Source of the DNA: Bacteroidota bacterium
GTDB lineage: Bacteria > Bacteroidota > Ignavibacteria > SZUA-365
Reading direction: 5' to 3'
DNA length: 15,194 bases
Assembly: GCA_018224415.1 (NCBI GenBank)
Contig: JAGTUZ010000190.1
Coordinates: 1 to 15,194 of the forward strand
Positions 1 to 6,365 of this stretch are shown here, piece by piece. A model generated the notes under the pieces. The model searched no databases, had not been told where the DNA came from, and saw only the letters and a list, made by a program, of their open reading frames with translations. The position numbers were made by a program, and so were the translations under genes. The number at the start of each line of letters is the position of its first letter. The first letter of the stretch is position 1.

Positions 1-1015
1 CTGCGAATACTGGTATGGTACGGGCGGCTGGTCGTACAAGGGCTACCTCGAACAGCTGGGCTGCGAGGTGCGCGTGTTCGATTTCCGGCAGCCGTATTTC
101 ACGCTGGGTGGCTCGCTGCCGCTGGCAAGCGCGGTGACGCGTCGCGTGAACCGCCGGCGGATGAACGCGGCCTTCGTGGCGGCGGTGGAGGAATTCCGTC
201 CCGATGCGGTGCTCTTTCTCAAGGGCGAGACCATCTACGAAAGCGCGATCCGCGAGGTGAAACAACGCTTCGGACCGGTGCTGCTGCAGTGGTATCCCGA
301 TGGGCCCTTCAACGTGGAGAACCGCAACGCCACGCGCGACAGCATCGCAAGCATCCCGCTGTTCGACATCTACTACATCTACGCGAAGTCGCTGATGCAG
401 CCACTGCGCGAGGCGGGGGCGAAGCGCGTTGAATATCTGGCCTTCTGCTACGACCCCGCGATGCTGCAGCGTCCCGAGCGCATCAGCGAGGAGGACCGCG
501 CGAAATACGCCACCGACGTGGTGTTCGCCGGCACCTGGGAGCCGCAGCGCGAGTGGTGGCTGGAGAAGATCACGGAATTCGACCTCTCGGTGTGGGGAAA
601 CATGTGGGAACGCGTGCCCGAAGGCGCACCCCTGCGCGCCCGCTGGAAGGGCAACGCGGTGTACGGGGAGGAAATCTCCAAGCTCTTCGCCGTCTCCCGC
701 ATCCACCTGAATTTCCTGCGCGAGCAGAACAAGGATTCGCACAACGTCCGCACGCTCGAGATTCCCGGCTATGGCGGCTTCCTGCTCACGCAGCGCTCCC
801 GCGAACAGGCCGAGGAGTTGTATGTGGAGGGGAAGGAAATCGCGTGCTTCGAGACGGTGGACGAACTCAAGGAAAAAATCCAGTACTACCTCGACCACGA
901 AGACGAGCGCCTCGCCATCGCGCAGGCCGGCCACGAGCGGGCCGTGCGCGAACACCAGGCCATTCACCGCCTCGGGCGCATCGTCGATGACACACGCGCG
1001 CTGCTGGGTGGCTGA
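1..1015 (+). CDS. CgeB-like glycosyltransferase, 5' end outside window
   Basis: The reading frame is open to the left edge (first whole codon at position 2, reading C-E-Y-W-Y-G-T-G-G-W), so the gene starts before the window; a GTG at 68 is only an internal valine codon. About 338 residues are visible. The C-terminal half has the look of the CgeB/glycosyltransferase group 1 family (PF13524-like): D-V-V-F-A-G-T-W near the domain start, then L-S-V-W-G-N-M-W, the S-R-I-H-L-N-F segment, R-T-L-E-I-P-G-Y-G-G-F with the acidic/glycine nucleotide-sugar loop, and a final helix with R-A-V-R-E-H. These proteins are GT-B fold enzymes that move a sugar from a nucleotide donor; the acceptor cannot be told. 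No signal peptide or membrane segment is seen in the visible part, so it is probably cytoplasmic. The next glycosyltransferase gene follows after 24 nt, which suggests one operon for a surface polysaccharide or glycan. Confidence 0.85.
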   Translation, partial: CEYWYGTGGWSYKGYLEQLGCEVRVFDFRQPYFTLGGSLPLASAVTRRVNRRRMNAAFVAAVEEFRPDAVLFLKGETIYESAIREVKQRFGPVLLQWYPDGPFNVENRNATRDSIASIPLFDIYYIYAKSLMQPLREAGAKRVEYLAFCYDPAMLQRPERISEEDRAKYATDVVFAGTWEPQREWWLEKITEFDLSVWGNMWERVPEGAPLRARWKGNAVYGEEISKLFAVSRIHLNFLREQNKDSHNVRTLEIPGYGGFLLTQRSREQAEELYVEGKEIACFETVDELKEKIQYYLDHEDERLAIAQAGHERAVREHQAIHRLGRIVDDTRALLGG

Positions 1016-1039
1016 TTCCCCGGTGCGCGAAGGCCAGCG

Positions 1040-2200
1040 ATGAACATTCTCCTCCTGACATCCGACTTTCTTCCCAACATCGGCGGCATGGCGAGCCATG
1101 CGCTGGAACTGGCGCGCGCGCATGTGCAGAACGGCCATCGCCTCGAACTCGTCCATCCCGTGCACGGCGCGGGCGAGGACCACATCGAGGAGATGGAGGG
1201 CTTCATCGTGCACAAGCTCTTTGTCAACAGCCAGACGCCGAAGTGGAAACATGTGCTCTACATCCGCAAGGTGCGCGATTACGTGCGGAAACTGCATGCC
1301 GCGACGGCGTTTGACGTCCTGCACTGGCATGACCTGACGCCGAACTGCTGGAGCACCTGGACGCTGCGGAATGACCTCCCGCTGGTGTGGACCAACCACA
1401 CGTCGAACTATCTCGAGATGTTCGAGACCGGTGTCGGGCGCACGAAAATCAAGCTCTTCCTCGGACATGCCGACGCAATCATCAGTCCCAGCCGCGAACT
1501 GTACGAGAAATCCACCGCGACCGGTATAGACCCGAAGAGGAATTTCTACATTCCGAACGGTGTGGACGCGGCGAAATTCCGTCCCGACAACAGCTTCGGC
1601 GTGATCGACAAGGATTACGCCATCGATCCCGCCCGGCCGGTGATCGTCTGTCCCCGGCGGCTCGAACCAAAAAACGGTGTAGAATATTTTATTCGCGCCG
1701 TGCCGCTGGTGCGTGCGGAGATGCCGGAGGTGCAGTTCCTTATCGTCGGCGGCGGATTCCCCGATGAGCGCAAGCGTTTCGAAGGACTGCTGCGCGAGGC
1801 GGGCGAGGCGCGTGATGTGTTTTTCACCGGCAATGTGCCCAACAGCGCCATGCCGAAATTCTACGCTCTGTCGACCATCGCGGCACTGCCGTCACTGATG
1901 GAAGCCACGAGCATTTCCGGTCTGGAGGCGATGGCGAGCGGACTGCCCCTGGTTGGCACCAATATCGGCGGCATACCCGAAATCATCGAGGACGGCGAGA
2001 GCGGCCTGCTGGTCGAAGCGCGCAGTCCCGAACAACTCGCGCAGGCGTTTCTGCGCCTGCTGCGCGACGCCGACCTGCGGCGGAGACTCGGTGAGGGCGC
2101 GCGCCGCCGCGTCGAGGCCGTGTTCGCCTGGCCCGAGATTGCGCGCCGCACAACCGCCATCTACGACGTCGCTGCCGCGCACTGGAAATCCCGTCACTGA
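1040..2200 (+). CDS. Glycosyltransferase family 4 (GT-B)
   Basis: A complete 386-residue protein. The N terminus M-N-I-L-L-L-T-S-D-F-L-P-N-I-G-G-M-A is the typical first strand and glycine-rich loop of GT4 enzymes. The C-terminal donor domain starts near residue 190 with V-I-V-C-P-R-R-L-E-P-K-N-G-V-E and has F-L-I-V-G-G-G, then an intact E-x7-E element (E-A-T-S-I-S-G-L-E near residues 288-296) followed by A-M-A-S-G-L-P-L-V-G-T-N-I-G-G-I-P-E. These are the retaining GT4 donor-binding and catalytic features. It should transfer a hexose or similar sugar from an activated donor in the cytoplasm, probably in building a polysaccharide or glycan; the sugar is not predictable. The ATG at 1040 lies behind a weak purine run (GAAGG), and the gap to the previous gene is 24 nt. 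It is the middle gene of a three-glycosyltransferase run. Confidence 0.92.
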   Translation: MNILLLTSDFLPNIGGMASHALELARAHVQNGHRLELVHPVHGAGEDHIEEMEGFIVHKLFVNSQTPKWKHVLYIRKVRDYVRKLHAATAFDVLHWHDLTPNCWSTWTLRNDLPLVWTNHTSNYLEMFETGVGRTKIKLFLGHADAIISPSRELYEKSTATGIDPKRNFYIPNGVDAAKFRPDNSFGVIDKDYAIDPARPVIVCPRRLEPKNGVEYFIRAVPLVRAEMPEVQFLIVGGGFPDERKRFEGLLREAGEARDVFFTGNVPNSAMPKFYALSTIAALPSLMEATSISGLEAMASGLPLVGTNIGGIPEIIEDGESGLLVEARSPEQLAQAFLRLLRDADLRRRLGEGARRRVEAVFAWPEIARRTTAIYDVAAAHWKSRH

Positions 2201-2212
2201 GATCCACAAGAC

Positions 2213-3352
2213 ATGCCACGACCGATCAACGTACTCGTCATCAGCCACACCTACATCACCCGCATCGGGCGGGAGAAATGGCGCGAGCTCGCCCGGCTGT
2301 ACGATGTGAACCTGAAGATCATCGTGCCGTCGGTGTGGAAGGACTATCTGTTCACCATCCGCGCCGTGGACCATGCCGACAACGAACTCGACGTCACTGC
2401 GCTGCCTGTGGCGTTCAGCGGCAAGGAGGCGGCGCATTTCTACAAGTCGGCCGCGCTCTGCATGCGCGACTTCACACCCGACATCCTGCATGTGGAGGAG
2501 GGCACCGACGCCTTTTCCTATTTCCAGGCGCTGGTGTACCGTCGCGTGTTCGCCCCGAAAGCGAAGACGCTGTTTTTCACCTGGATGAACTTCGAGAAAA
2601 CGCTGCAATTCCCGTTCACATTTTTCGAACGCTTCAACCTCATCCGTTCCGACGCCGCCATTTGCGGCAACAGCGACGCGCGCGATATACTCCGGAAAAA
2701 AGGATATGAAAAACCGGTTCATGTCATGCCGCTGCTGGGCCTCGACGCGGAGCTGTTCCGCCGGCGCGCGCAGCCGGAACTCGCCGCCGAGCTCGACCTG
2801 CGCGGGACGGTGATCGGCTTCATCGGCCGCTTCGTGCCGGAGAAAGGCGTGATGAACCTGCTGGAGGAATTCGCCCGCCTCGAGGGCGATTACACGTTAT
2901 TGCTCATCGGCGGCGGGGCGCTGGAAGCGGAGCTGCGGCGGCGCGCGGAGGAGTTGGGCGTGGCTGAGCGTCTGCGCATTGTCCTCTCGATTCCCCATGC
3001 CGAAGTACCGAAATACATCAACGTGATGGACCTGCTCGTGCTGCCCTCCTACACCGTTCCCCACTGGAAGGAGCAATTCGGACAGGTATTGGTGCAGGCC
3101 ATGGCCTCGGAGGTGCCCGTGCTGGGCTCCACGCACGCCGAGATCCCGCGTGTCATCGGCGATGCGGGCTTCACCTTCGAGGAACGGAATTGGAACGACC
3201 TGCGCGCAAAGCTGCAGATGCTGCTGGGCGATGCGGAACTGCGCGCGGCCTATGGTCCGAAAGGACGGCAGCGCGTGCTCGACCACTACACCAACACCCG
3301 CATCGCCGAGAAGACCTGGACCGTCTACCAGGAGCTCCTCTCCACTTCCTGA
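2213..3352 (+). CDS. Glycosyltransferase family 4 with altered E-x7-E motif
   Basis: A complete 379-residue GT-B enzyme, 12 nt after the previous glycosyltransferase. The N-terminal domain opens with I-N-V-L-V-I-S-H-T-Y and has an acceptor region with H-V-E-E-G and F-F-T-W-M-N-F. The donor domain begins near residue 197 with G-T-V-I-G-F-I-G-R-F-V-P-E-K-G-V, followed by L-L-I-G-G-G and V-M-D-L-L-V-L-P-S. The usual E-x7-E element reads E-Q-F-G-Q-V-L-V-Q, with glutamine in place of the second glutamate; the following A-M-A-S-E-V-P-V-L-G-S is normal. The first Glu is kept, so the protein is probably still active, but this is not certain. It likely completes a three-enzyme glycan assembly operon. 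No clear Shine-Dalgarno precedes the ATG. No intrinsic terminator with a U-tract was seen after the stop. Confidence 0.9.
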   Translation: MPRPINVLVISHTYITRIGREKWRELARLYDVNLKIIVPSVWKDYLFTIRAVDHADNELDVTALPVAFSGKEAAHFYKSAALCMRDFTPDILHVEEGTDAFSYFQALVYRRVFAPKAKTLFFTWMNFEKTLQFPFTFFERFNLIRSDAAICGNSDARDILRKKGYEKPVHVMPLLGLDAELFRRRAQPELAAELDLRGTVIGFIGRFVPEKGVMNLLEEFARLEGDYTLLLIGGGALEAELRRRAEELGVAERLRIVLSIPHAEVPKYINVMDLLVLPSYTVPHWKEQFGQVLVQAMASEVPVLGSTHAEIPRVIGDAGFTFEERNWNDLRAKLQMLLGDAELRAAYGPKGRQRVLDHYTNTRIAEKTWTVYQELLSTS

Positions 3353-3355
3353 CCC

Positions 3356-3405
3356 CGCCTTCGCGTCGCTCCCGCCTTCGCGTCCGCCTTCGGCGTCGCT
3401 TCGGC
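3356..3405. repeat. GC-rich degenerate direct repeats after the glycosyltransferase operon
   Basis: Two exact copies of CGCCTTCGCGTC (3356-3367 and 3373-3384) are followed by a third with one inserted G (3385-3397) and a related CGCTTCGGCG tail. The third copy can fold as a small CGCC-TTC-GGCG hairpin. No T-run follows, so I do not call it an intrinsic terminator. The stretch starts 4 nt after the stop codon of the last glycosyltransferase. Confidence 0.6.
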
Positions 3406-3455
3406 GCGGCAGGCCGCTCCTCCACACCCCTCACCGGAGCATCACGTCCTCTGTA

Positions 3456-3486
3456 TTTGTTTTCATTCCCCCCGGCGGTACTTTTG
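3456..3486 (+). promoter_or_regulatory. Bacteroidota-type promoter for proline dehydrogenase
   Basis: TTTG at 3456-3459 and TACTTTTG at 3479-3486 are separated by 19 nt. This is an exact match to the known Bacteroidota housekeeping consensus (-33 TTTG, -7 TAnnTTTG, spacing about 17-23). Transcription would begin near 3492, giving a leader of about 55 nt before the ATG at 3548. It is the only promoter-like sequence seen between the glycosyltransferases and the proline dehydrogenase gene. Confidence 0.65.
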
Positions 3487-3547
3487 TATGTTCGCCCTGT
3501 CCGAAGTAGGGCAGGGAAGCATCACCACTCACCATCGACACGAGACC

Positions 3548-4456
3548 ATGTCTGTCCTTTCAACAATCATCGCACGGTCCATTCCCTTCATTCCCCGGCC
3601 CATCGTTGGCTATTTCGCCAAGCCGTATATCGCGGGCGAGACGCTCGCCGACGGCGTACGCGTGGTCAAGGAACTCAATGTGAAGGGGATCATGGCGACC
3701 CTGGACGTTCTCGGAGAGAGCGTCAATTCACGCGAGGAAGCCGTTGCAATGCGCAAGCAGTGCGAAGGCGTTCTTCATGCCATCAACGAGCACAGGCTCG
3801 ACGCCAACCTGTCCATCAAACCCACGCAGATCGGTCTGACCATCGATCACGATTTCTTCGAAGAGAACGTCCGCGTCCTGCTCGACATCGCTCGCGGGTA
3901 CAACAACTTTGTCCGCATCGATATGGAGGATCATCCGTACACCGACGTCACCCTCAACATGTACAAGAAGCTCCGCCGCGATTACGGCGTGCATGTGGGC
4001 GTGGTGCTCCAGTCCTATCTTCGCCGCACGGAGGCGGATCTCCGTGACCTGCTCGCCGACGGGCAGACAAACATCCGCCTCTGCAAGGGGATTTACGTTG
4101 AGCCCGAGGCCATCGCCTTCAAGAAGCGTGAGGAGGTGCAGGACAATTTCAAGCTGCTCGACGAAATCGCGCTCGGCGAGGGTGCGTATGTCGGCATCGC
4201 CACGCATGACGACGTGCTGCTGGAGCATGGTATCGAGCTGGTGCGCCAGCTCGGGCTGAAGCGCGAGCAGTACGAATTCCAGATGCTGCTGGGTGTGCGC
4301 CACGCTCGCCGCGACCAGATTGTGGCCGACGGCCATCGCCTGCGTGTGTACGTGCCCTTCGGCGACCAGTGGTACGCCTACTCGACACGCCGCCTCAAGG
4401 AGAATCCCTCCGTGGCCATGCATGTCGTGAAGGCTATTTTCGGTCTGGACAAGTGA
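3548..4456 (+). CDS. Proline dehydrogenase (monofunctional, FAD-dependent)
   Basis: A 302-residue protein of the usual size for stand-alone bacterial PRODH. It oxidises L-proline to delta-1-pyrroline-5-carboxylate with FAD and passes electrons to membrane quinones, the first step of proline breakdown. The beta/alpha-barrel motifs appear in order: L-S-I-K-P-T-Q-I-G, R-I-D-M-E-D, G-V-V-L-Q-S-Y-L-R-R-T, I-R-L-C-K-G-I-Y, I-A-T-H-D-D, E-F-Q-M-L-L-G-V-R, and the C-terminal proline-binding helix Y-S-T-R-R-L-K-E-N-P. The N-terminal I-P-F-I-P-R-P-I-V-G-Y-F segment is amphipathic and may help membrane contact. I chose the ATG at 3548 because the family's N terminus aligns there; an in-frame ATG at 3488 would place the start inside the promoter region. 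No strong Shine-Dalgarno is present. The P5C dehydrogenase partner is not in the window. A substrate-binding lipoprotein gene follows after 4 nt and is probably co-transcribed. Confidence 0.95.
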   Translation: MSVLSTIIARSIPFIPRPIVGYFAKPYIAGETLADGVRVVKELNVKGIMATLDVLGESVNSREEAVAMRKQCEGVLHAINEHRLDANLSIKPTQIGLTIDHDFFEENVRVLLDIARGYNNFVRIDMEDHPYTDVTLNMYKKLRRDYGVHVGVVLQSYLRRTEADLRDLLADGQTNIRLCKGIYVEPEAIAFKKREEVQDNFKLLDEIALGEGAYVGIATHDDVLLEHGIELVRQLGLKREQYEFQMLLGVRHARRDQIVADGHRLRVYVPFGDQWYAYSTRRLKENPSVAMHVVKAIFGLDK

Positions 4457-4460
4457 GCCA

Positions 4461-5393
4461 TTGATCCGATTCTTTCAAAGTATCGCCCGGCCGGCGCTCG
4501 CCGTCCTGCTGCTTACGCAGCTGGTGGCCTGCAGCCGGCCGTCGCGCGAGAAGGATGAGCCATCGTCGCATGCGATCACGGTGACCGACGACCTCGGTCG
4601 CGTGGTGTCCGCCGACAGCGCCGCGCGCCGGGTGGTCAGCCTGGCGCCGAGTCTCACCGAGATGCTGTTTTCCGTCGGGGCGGGAGCACAGGTCATCGGG
4701 GTGACGCGCTACTGCGACTATCCGGAGCAGGCACGGCGTCTGCCCGCGGTGGGAGACATGCTGGCGCCGGACATCGAGCGCATTCTTTCCCTCGATCCCG
4801 ACCTGGTGATGATCTCCGTGGAAGGGAACACGCAGCGCAGCTTCACTGTGCTGGAAGAACTCGGTGTGCGCGTTTTCGTGTCGAACCCGCGCAGCATGGA
4901 AGGGGTCTACAAGACACTCGGCGACATCGGTGGCCTGACAGGAAGGCAACAGCGCGCCCGTGCGGTGATTGATTCCCTGCGCGCTGCGCAGAGAGCGCTG
5001 CATGCCGGGCGTCCGCGCTCGGATCCGTCCGTGCTCATGCTGCTTTCGCTGCAGCCGCTCATGGCCGCAGGGAGCAGTACATTCATCGGCGAGGTGATCG
5101 CGATGGCAGGCGGACGGAATGCGACGGCCGATTTGCAGGGCAATTATCCCACGCTGAACCGAGAGACATTGCTGCGACTGGATCCTGACCTCGTGTTGTA
5201 TCCTGATGACATGGGCATCGACGAGACGCAGATCCGCGGCAGCTTTCCGGAGTGGCGGCAGCTCCGCGCCGCGCGCGAGGGACGGATGTACCGTATCGAT
5301 GCGGACCGCTACCTGCGGCCGGGTCCCCGGTTGCTCGAGGCCGCGGCCGAACTGCAGCGGCGGCTCGCCGAAACACCGAAAAATCAACGATAG
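4461..5393 (+). CDS. BtuF/FecB-type substrate-binding lipoprotein
   Basis: A 310-residue protein with a lipoprotein signal: hydrophobic A-L-A-V-L-L-L-T-Q-L-V-A-C with the acylated Cys at residue 24. The mature part is a periplasmic-binding-protein 2 domain (PF01497-like): V-T-D-D-L-G-R-V-V, V-V-S-L-A-P-S-L-T-E-M-L-F near residue 55, C-D-Y-P-E-Q-A, L-D-P-D-L-V-M, and R-Y-L-R-P-G-P-R at the C-terminal lobe. Such lipoproteins capture cobalamin, haem or ferric siderophores for an ABC importer; the Y-C-D-Y-P-E-Q form is common in BtuF-like members, but the ligand cannot be fixed. It starts with TTG at 4461, 4 nt after the proline dehydrogenase stop, so translation is probably coupled and expression low. 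No permease or ATPase gene is adjacent, which is unusual for this family. A strong hairpin ends the unit. Confidence 0.85.
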   Translation: MIRFFQSIARPALAVLLLTQLVACSRPSREKDEPSSHAITVTDDLGRVVSADSAARRVVSLAPSLTEMLFSVGAGAQVIGVTRYCDYPEQARRLPAVGDMLAPDIERILSLDPDLVMISVEGNTQRSFTVLEELGVRVFVSNPRSMEGVYKTLGDIGGLTGRQQRARAVIDSLRAAQRALHAGRPRSDPSVLMLLSLQPLMAAGSSTFIGEVIAMAGGRNATADLQGNYPTLNRETLLRLDPDLVLYPDDMGIDETQIRGSFPEWRQLRAAREGRMYRIDADRYLRPGPRLLEAAAELQRRLAETPKNQR

Positions 5394-5395
5394 GA

Positions 5396-5433
5396 AAACA
5401 GGAAGGACAGCCGCGGGGCTGTCCTTCCTGTTT
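5396..5433. terminator. Perfect 17-bp hairpin between convergent genes
   Basis: The 17-nt arm at 5396-5412 (starting AAACAGGAAGG) is exactly complementary to 5417-5433, with a 4-nt GCGG loop. It starts 3 nt after the stop codon of the binding-protein gene and lies 44 nt from the stop of the convergent lipoprotein gene. Arms beginning with AAA and ending with TTT make it usable on both strands, though the U-tract is only three long. Confidence 0.75.
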
Positions 5434-5476
5434 CAAGCGTACCGGACCTACCGGTGCGATTATCCTTGTGGTATCG

Positions 5477-6127
5477 TTATGCCGGGGGTTGCCCTTTTTC
5501 CATCGCCAGTTTCTCGAGACGCATGGTCTGCGCGATCTCGCGTGGCATGTTCTCGGGCATCTTCCGCGTATCGATGTTGATGATGAAGCGGTCCCCGACC
5601 AGCACGGTGACTTCTGCATGTTCGCTGGAAATATCCCATTTCTCATAGGCGGGATACCCGGCAACTTCCGTCGTGCGTTCAAAACCCTCGGTGCTTTCGC
5701 GGTCGATTTTCATTTTCAGCCACATACGCACAGGTGCGTAGAGCATACCGATATAGGCGTAATCGAGCAGCTCGACGCGGGCGGACTTCCCTTCGGGGCC
5801 TTTGTAGTCCGCGCTTGCGGAGGAGTACGTCCATTCACCCATGGTGGACGTCTCGCCGCGGGGGTTTTCCTTTTTCATGTCGTCGATTTGTTCGGGCAGG
5901 TACGTGAGCAGGACCCTGAACGACACCGGCGGTTGCGGTTCACGGTTGGCGTAGGTGTCGGAGCTCATTTCCTCCGCCATGGTCTTCATGTTCTCTGCCG
6001 CCTCGGTGAGCTTGTCGAGGGCGCCCTTTTCTTCAGTGGCCGCACCGTCATCCTTGCCGCCGCAGCCCGCCAGCAGAAGGACGCCGAGCAACACCGGAAG
6101 GAAGGGAATCTTCAGGAAGGTTCTCAT
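5477..6127 (-). CDS. Lipoprotein of unknown function
   Basis: A 216-residue protein with a clear lipoprotein signal (P-V-L-L-G-V-L-L-L-A-G-C, Cys 22, followed by two Gly). Residues 23-60 are acidic and probably helical or disordered (K-D-D-G-A-A-T-E-E-K and A-A-E-N-M-K-T-M-A-E-E-M). The rest looks like a compact mixed fold with alternating hydrophobic strands: R-V-L-L-T-Y-L-P-E-Q-I-D-D, G-E-W-T-Y-S-S-A-S-A-D-Y, A-R-V-E-L-L-D-Y-A-Y, T-V-L-V-G-D-R-F-I-I-N-I-D. I do not recognise a family. The start is well supported: AAGGAG lies 6 nt before the ATG. It is alone on its strand here, with its own promoter at 6168-6198, and the heptamer repeat array lies upstream of that promoter. The +2 Gly does not suggest inner-membrane retention, so it may reach the outer membrane, but that is inference. 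Confidence 0.85.
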   Translation of the reverse strand: MRTFLKIPFLPVLLGVLLLAGCGGKDDGAATEEKGALDKLTEAAENMKTMAEEMSSDTYANREPQPPVSFRVLLTYLPEQIDDMKKENPRGETSTMGEWTYSSASADYKGPEGKSARVELLDYAYIGMLYAPVRMWLKMKIDRESTEGFERTTEVAGYPAYEKWDISSEHAEVTVLVGDRFIINIDTRKMPENMPREIAQTMRLEKLAMEKGQPPA

Positions 6128-6167
6128 GGAATGCTCCTTGTCGTTGATGTTGATGTGCAGGAATACC

Positions 6168-6198
6168 GAAAAGTACGGGACCGTGGGTCAGGACGCAA
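6168..6198 (-). promoter_or_regulatory. Bacteroidota-type promoter for the unknown lipoprotein
   Basis: On the minus strand, TTG (complement of 6196-6198) is followed after 20 nt by TACTTTTC (complement of 6168-6175), a 7-of-8 match to TAnnTTTG. Transcription would start near 6162, about 35 nt before the ATG, and would include the AAGGAG ribosome-binding site at 6134-6139. Confidence 0.5.
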
Positions 6199-6210
6199 GA
6201 GGCGGGGTAA

Positions 6211-6365
6211 CGCCATACGCGATACGCTTTACGCGATACGCTGTAAGCCATGAGCCATCAGCCATGAGCCATGAGCCATCAGCCATGCGCCATCAGCCAT
6301 CAGCCATCAGCCATCAGCCATGAGCCATGAGCCATGAGCCATCAGCCATTAGCCATTAGCCATGG
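6211..6365. repeat. Heptamer tandem repeat array, two related families
   Basis: From 6247 to 6365 there are 17 contiguous 7-bp units of the form GCCATNN (mostly GCCATCA and GCCATGA, also GCCATTA, GCCATGC, GCCATGG). The last unit ends directly against the stop codon (6366-6368) of the penicillin-binding protein gene. From 6211 to 6245, one base out of phase, there are five more heptamers of the form CGCNNTA (CGCCATA, CGCGATA, CGCTTTA, CGCGATA, CGCTGTA). The array is intergenic between two minus-strand genes. Units vary at the last two positions but not in length, as expected of slippage-expanded repeats. Short ORFs across it (S-H-Q-P-S-A-I type) are translations of the repeat, not genes. Confidence 0.95.

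Noticed and set aside
3728..4423. Open frame of 231 codons on the minus strand opposite proline dehydrogenase
   Set aside because: It is antisense to a well-conserved enzyme and has no ribosome-binding site or domain of its own.
5955..6323. Open frame whose C terminus is made of S-H-Q-P-S-A-I-like repeats
   Set aside because: The repeats are the translation of the heptamer array, and the N-terminal part is antisense to the unknown lipoprotein.
6247..6365. Possible CRISPR-like array
   Set aside because: Units are 7 bp and contiguous, with no spacers of 25-40 bp and no cas genes nearby.
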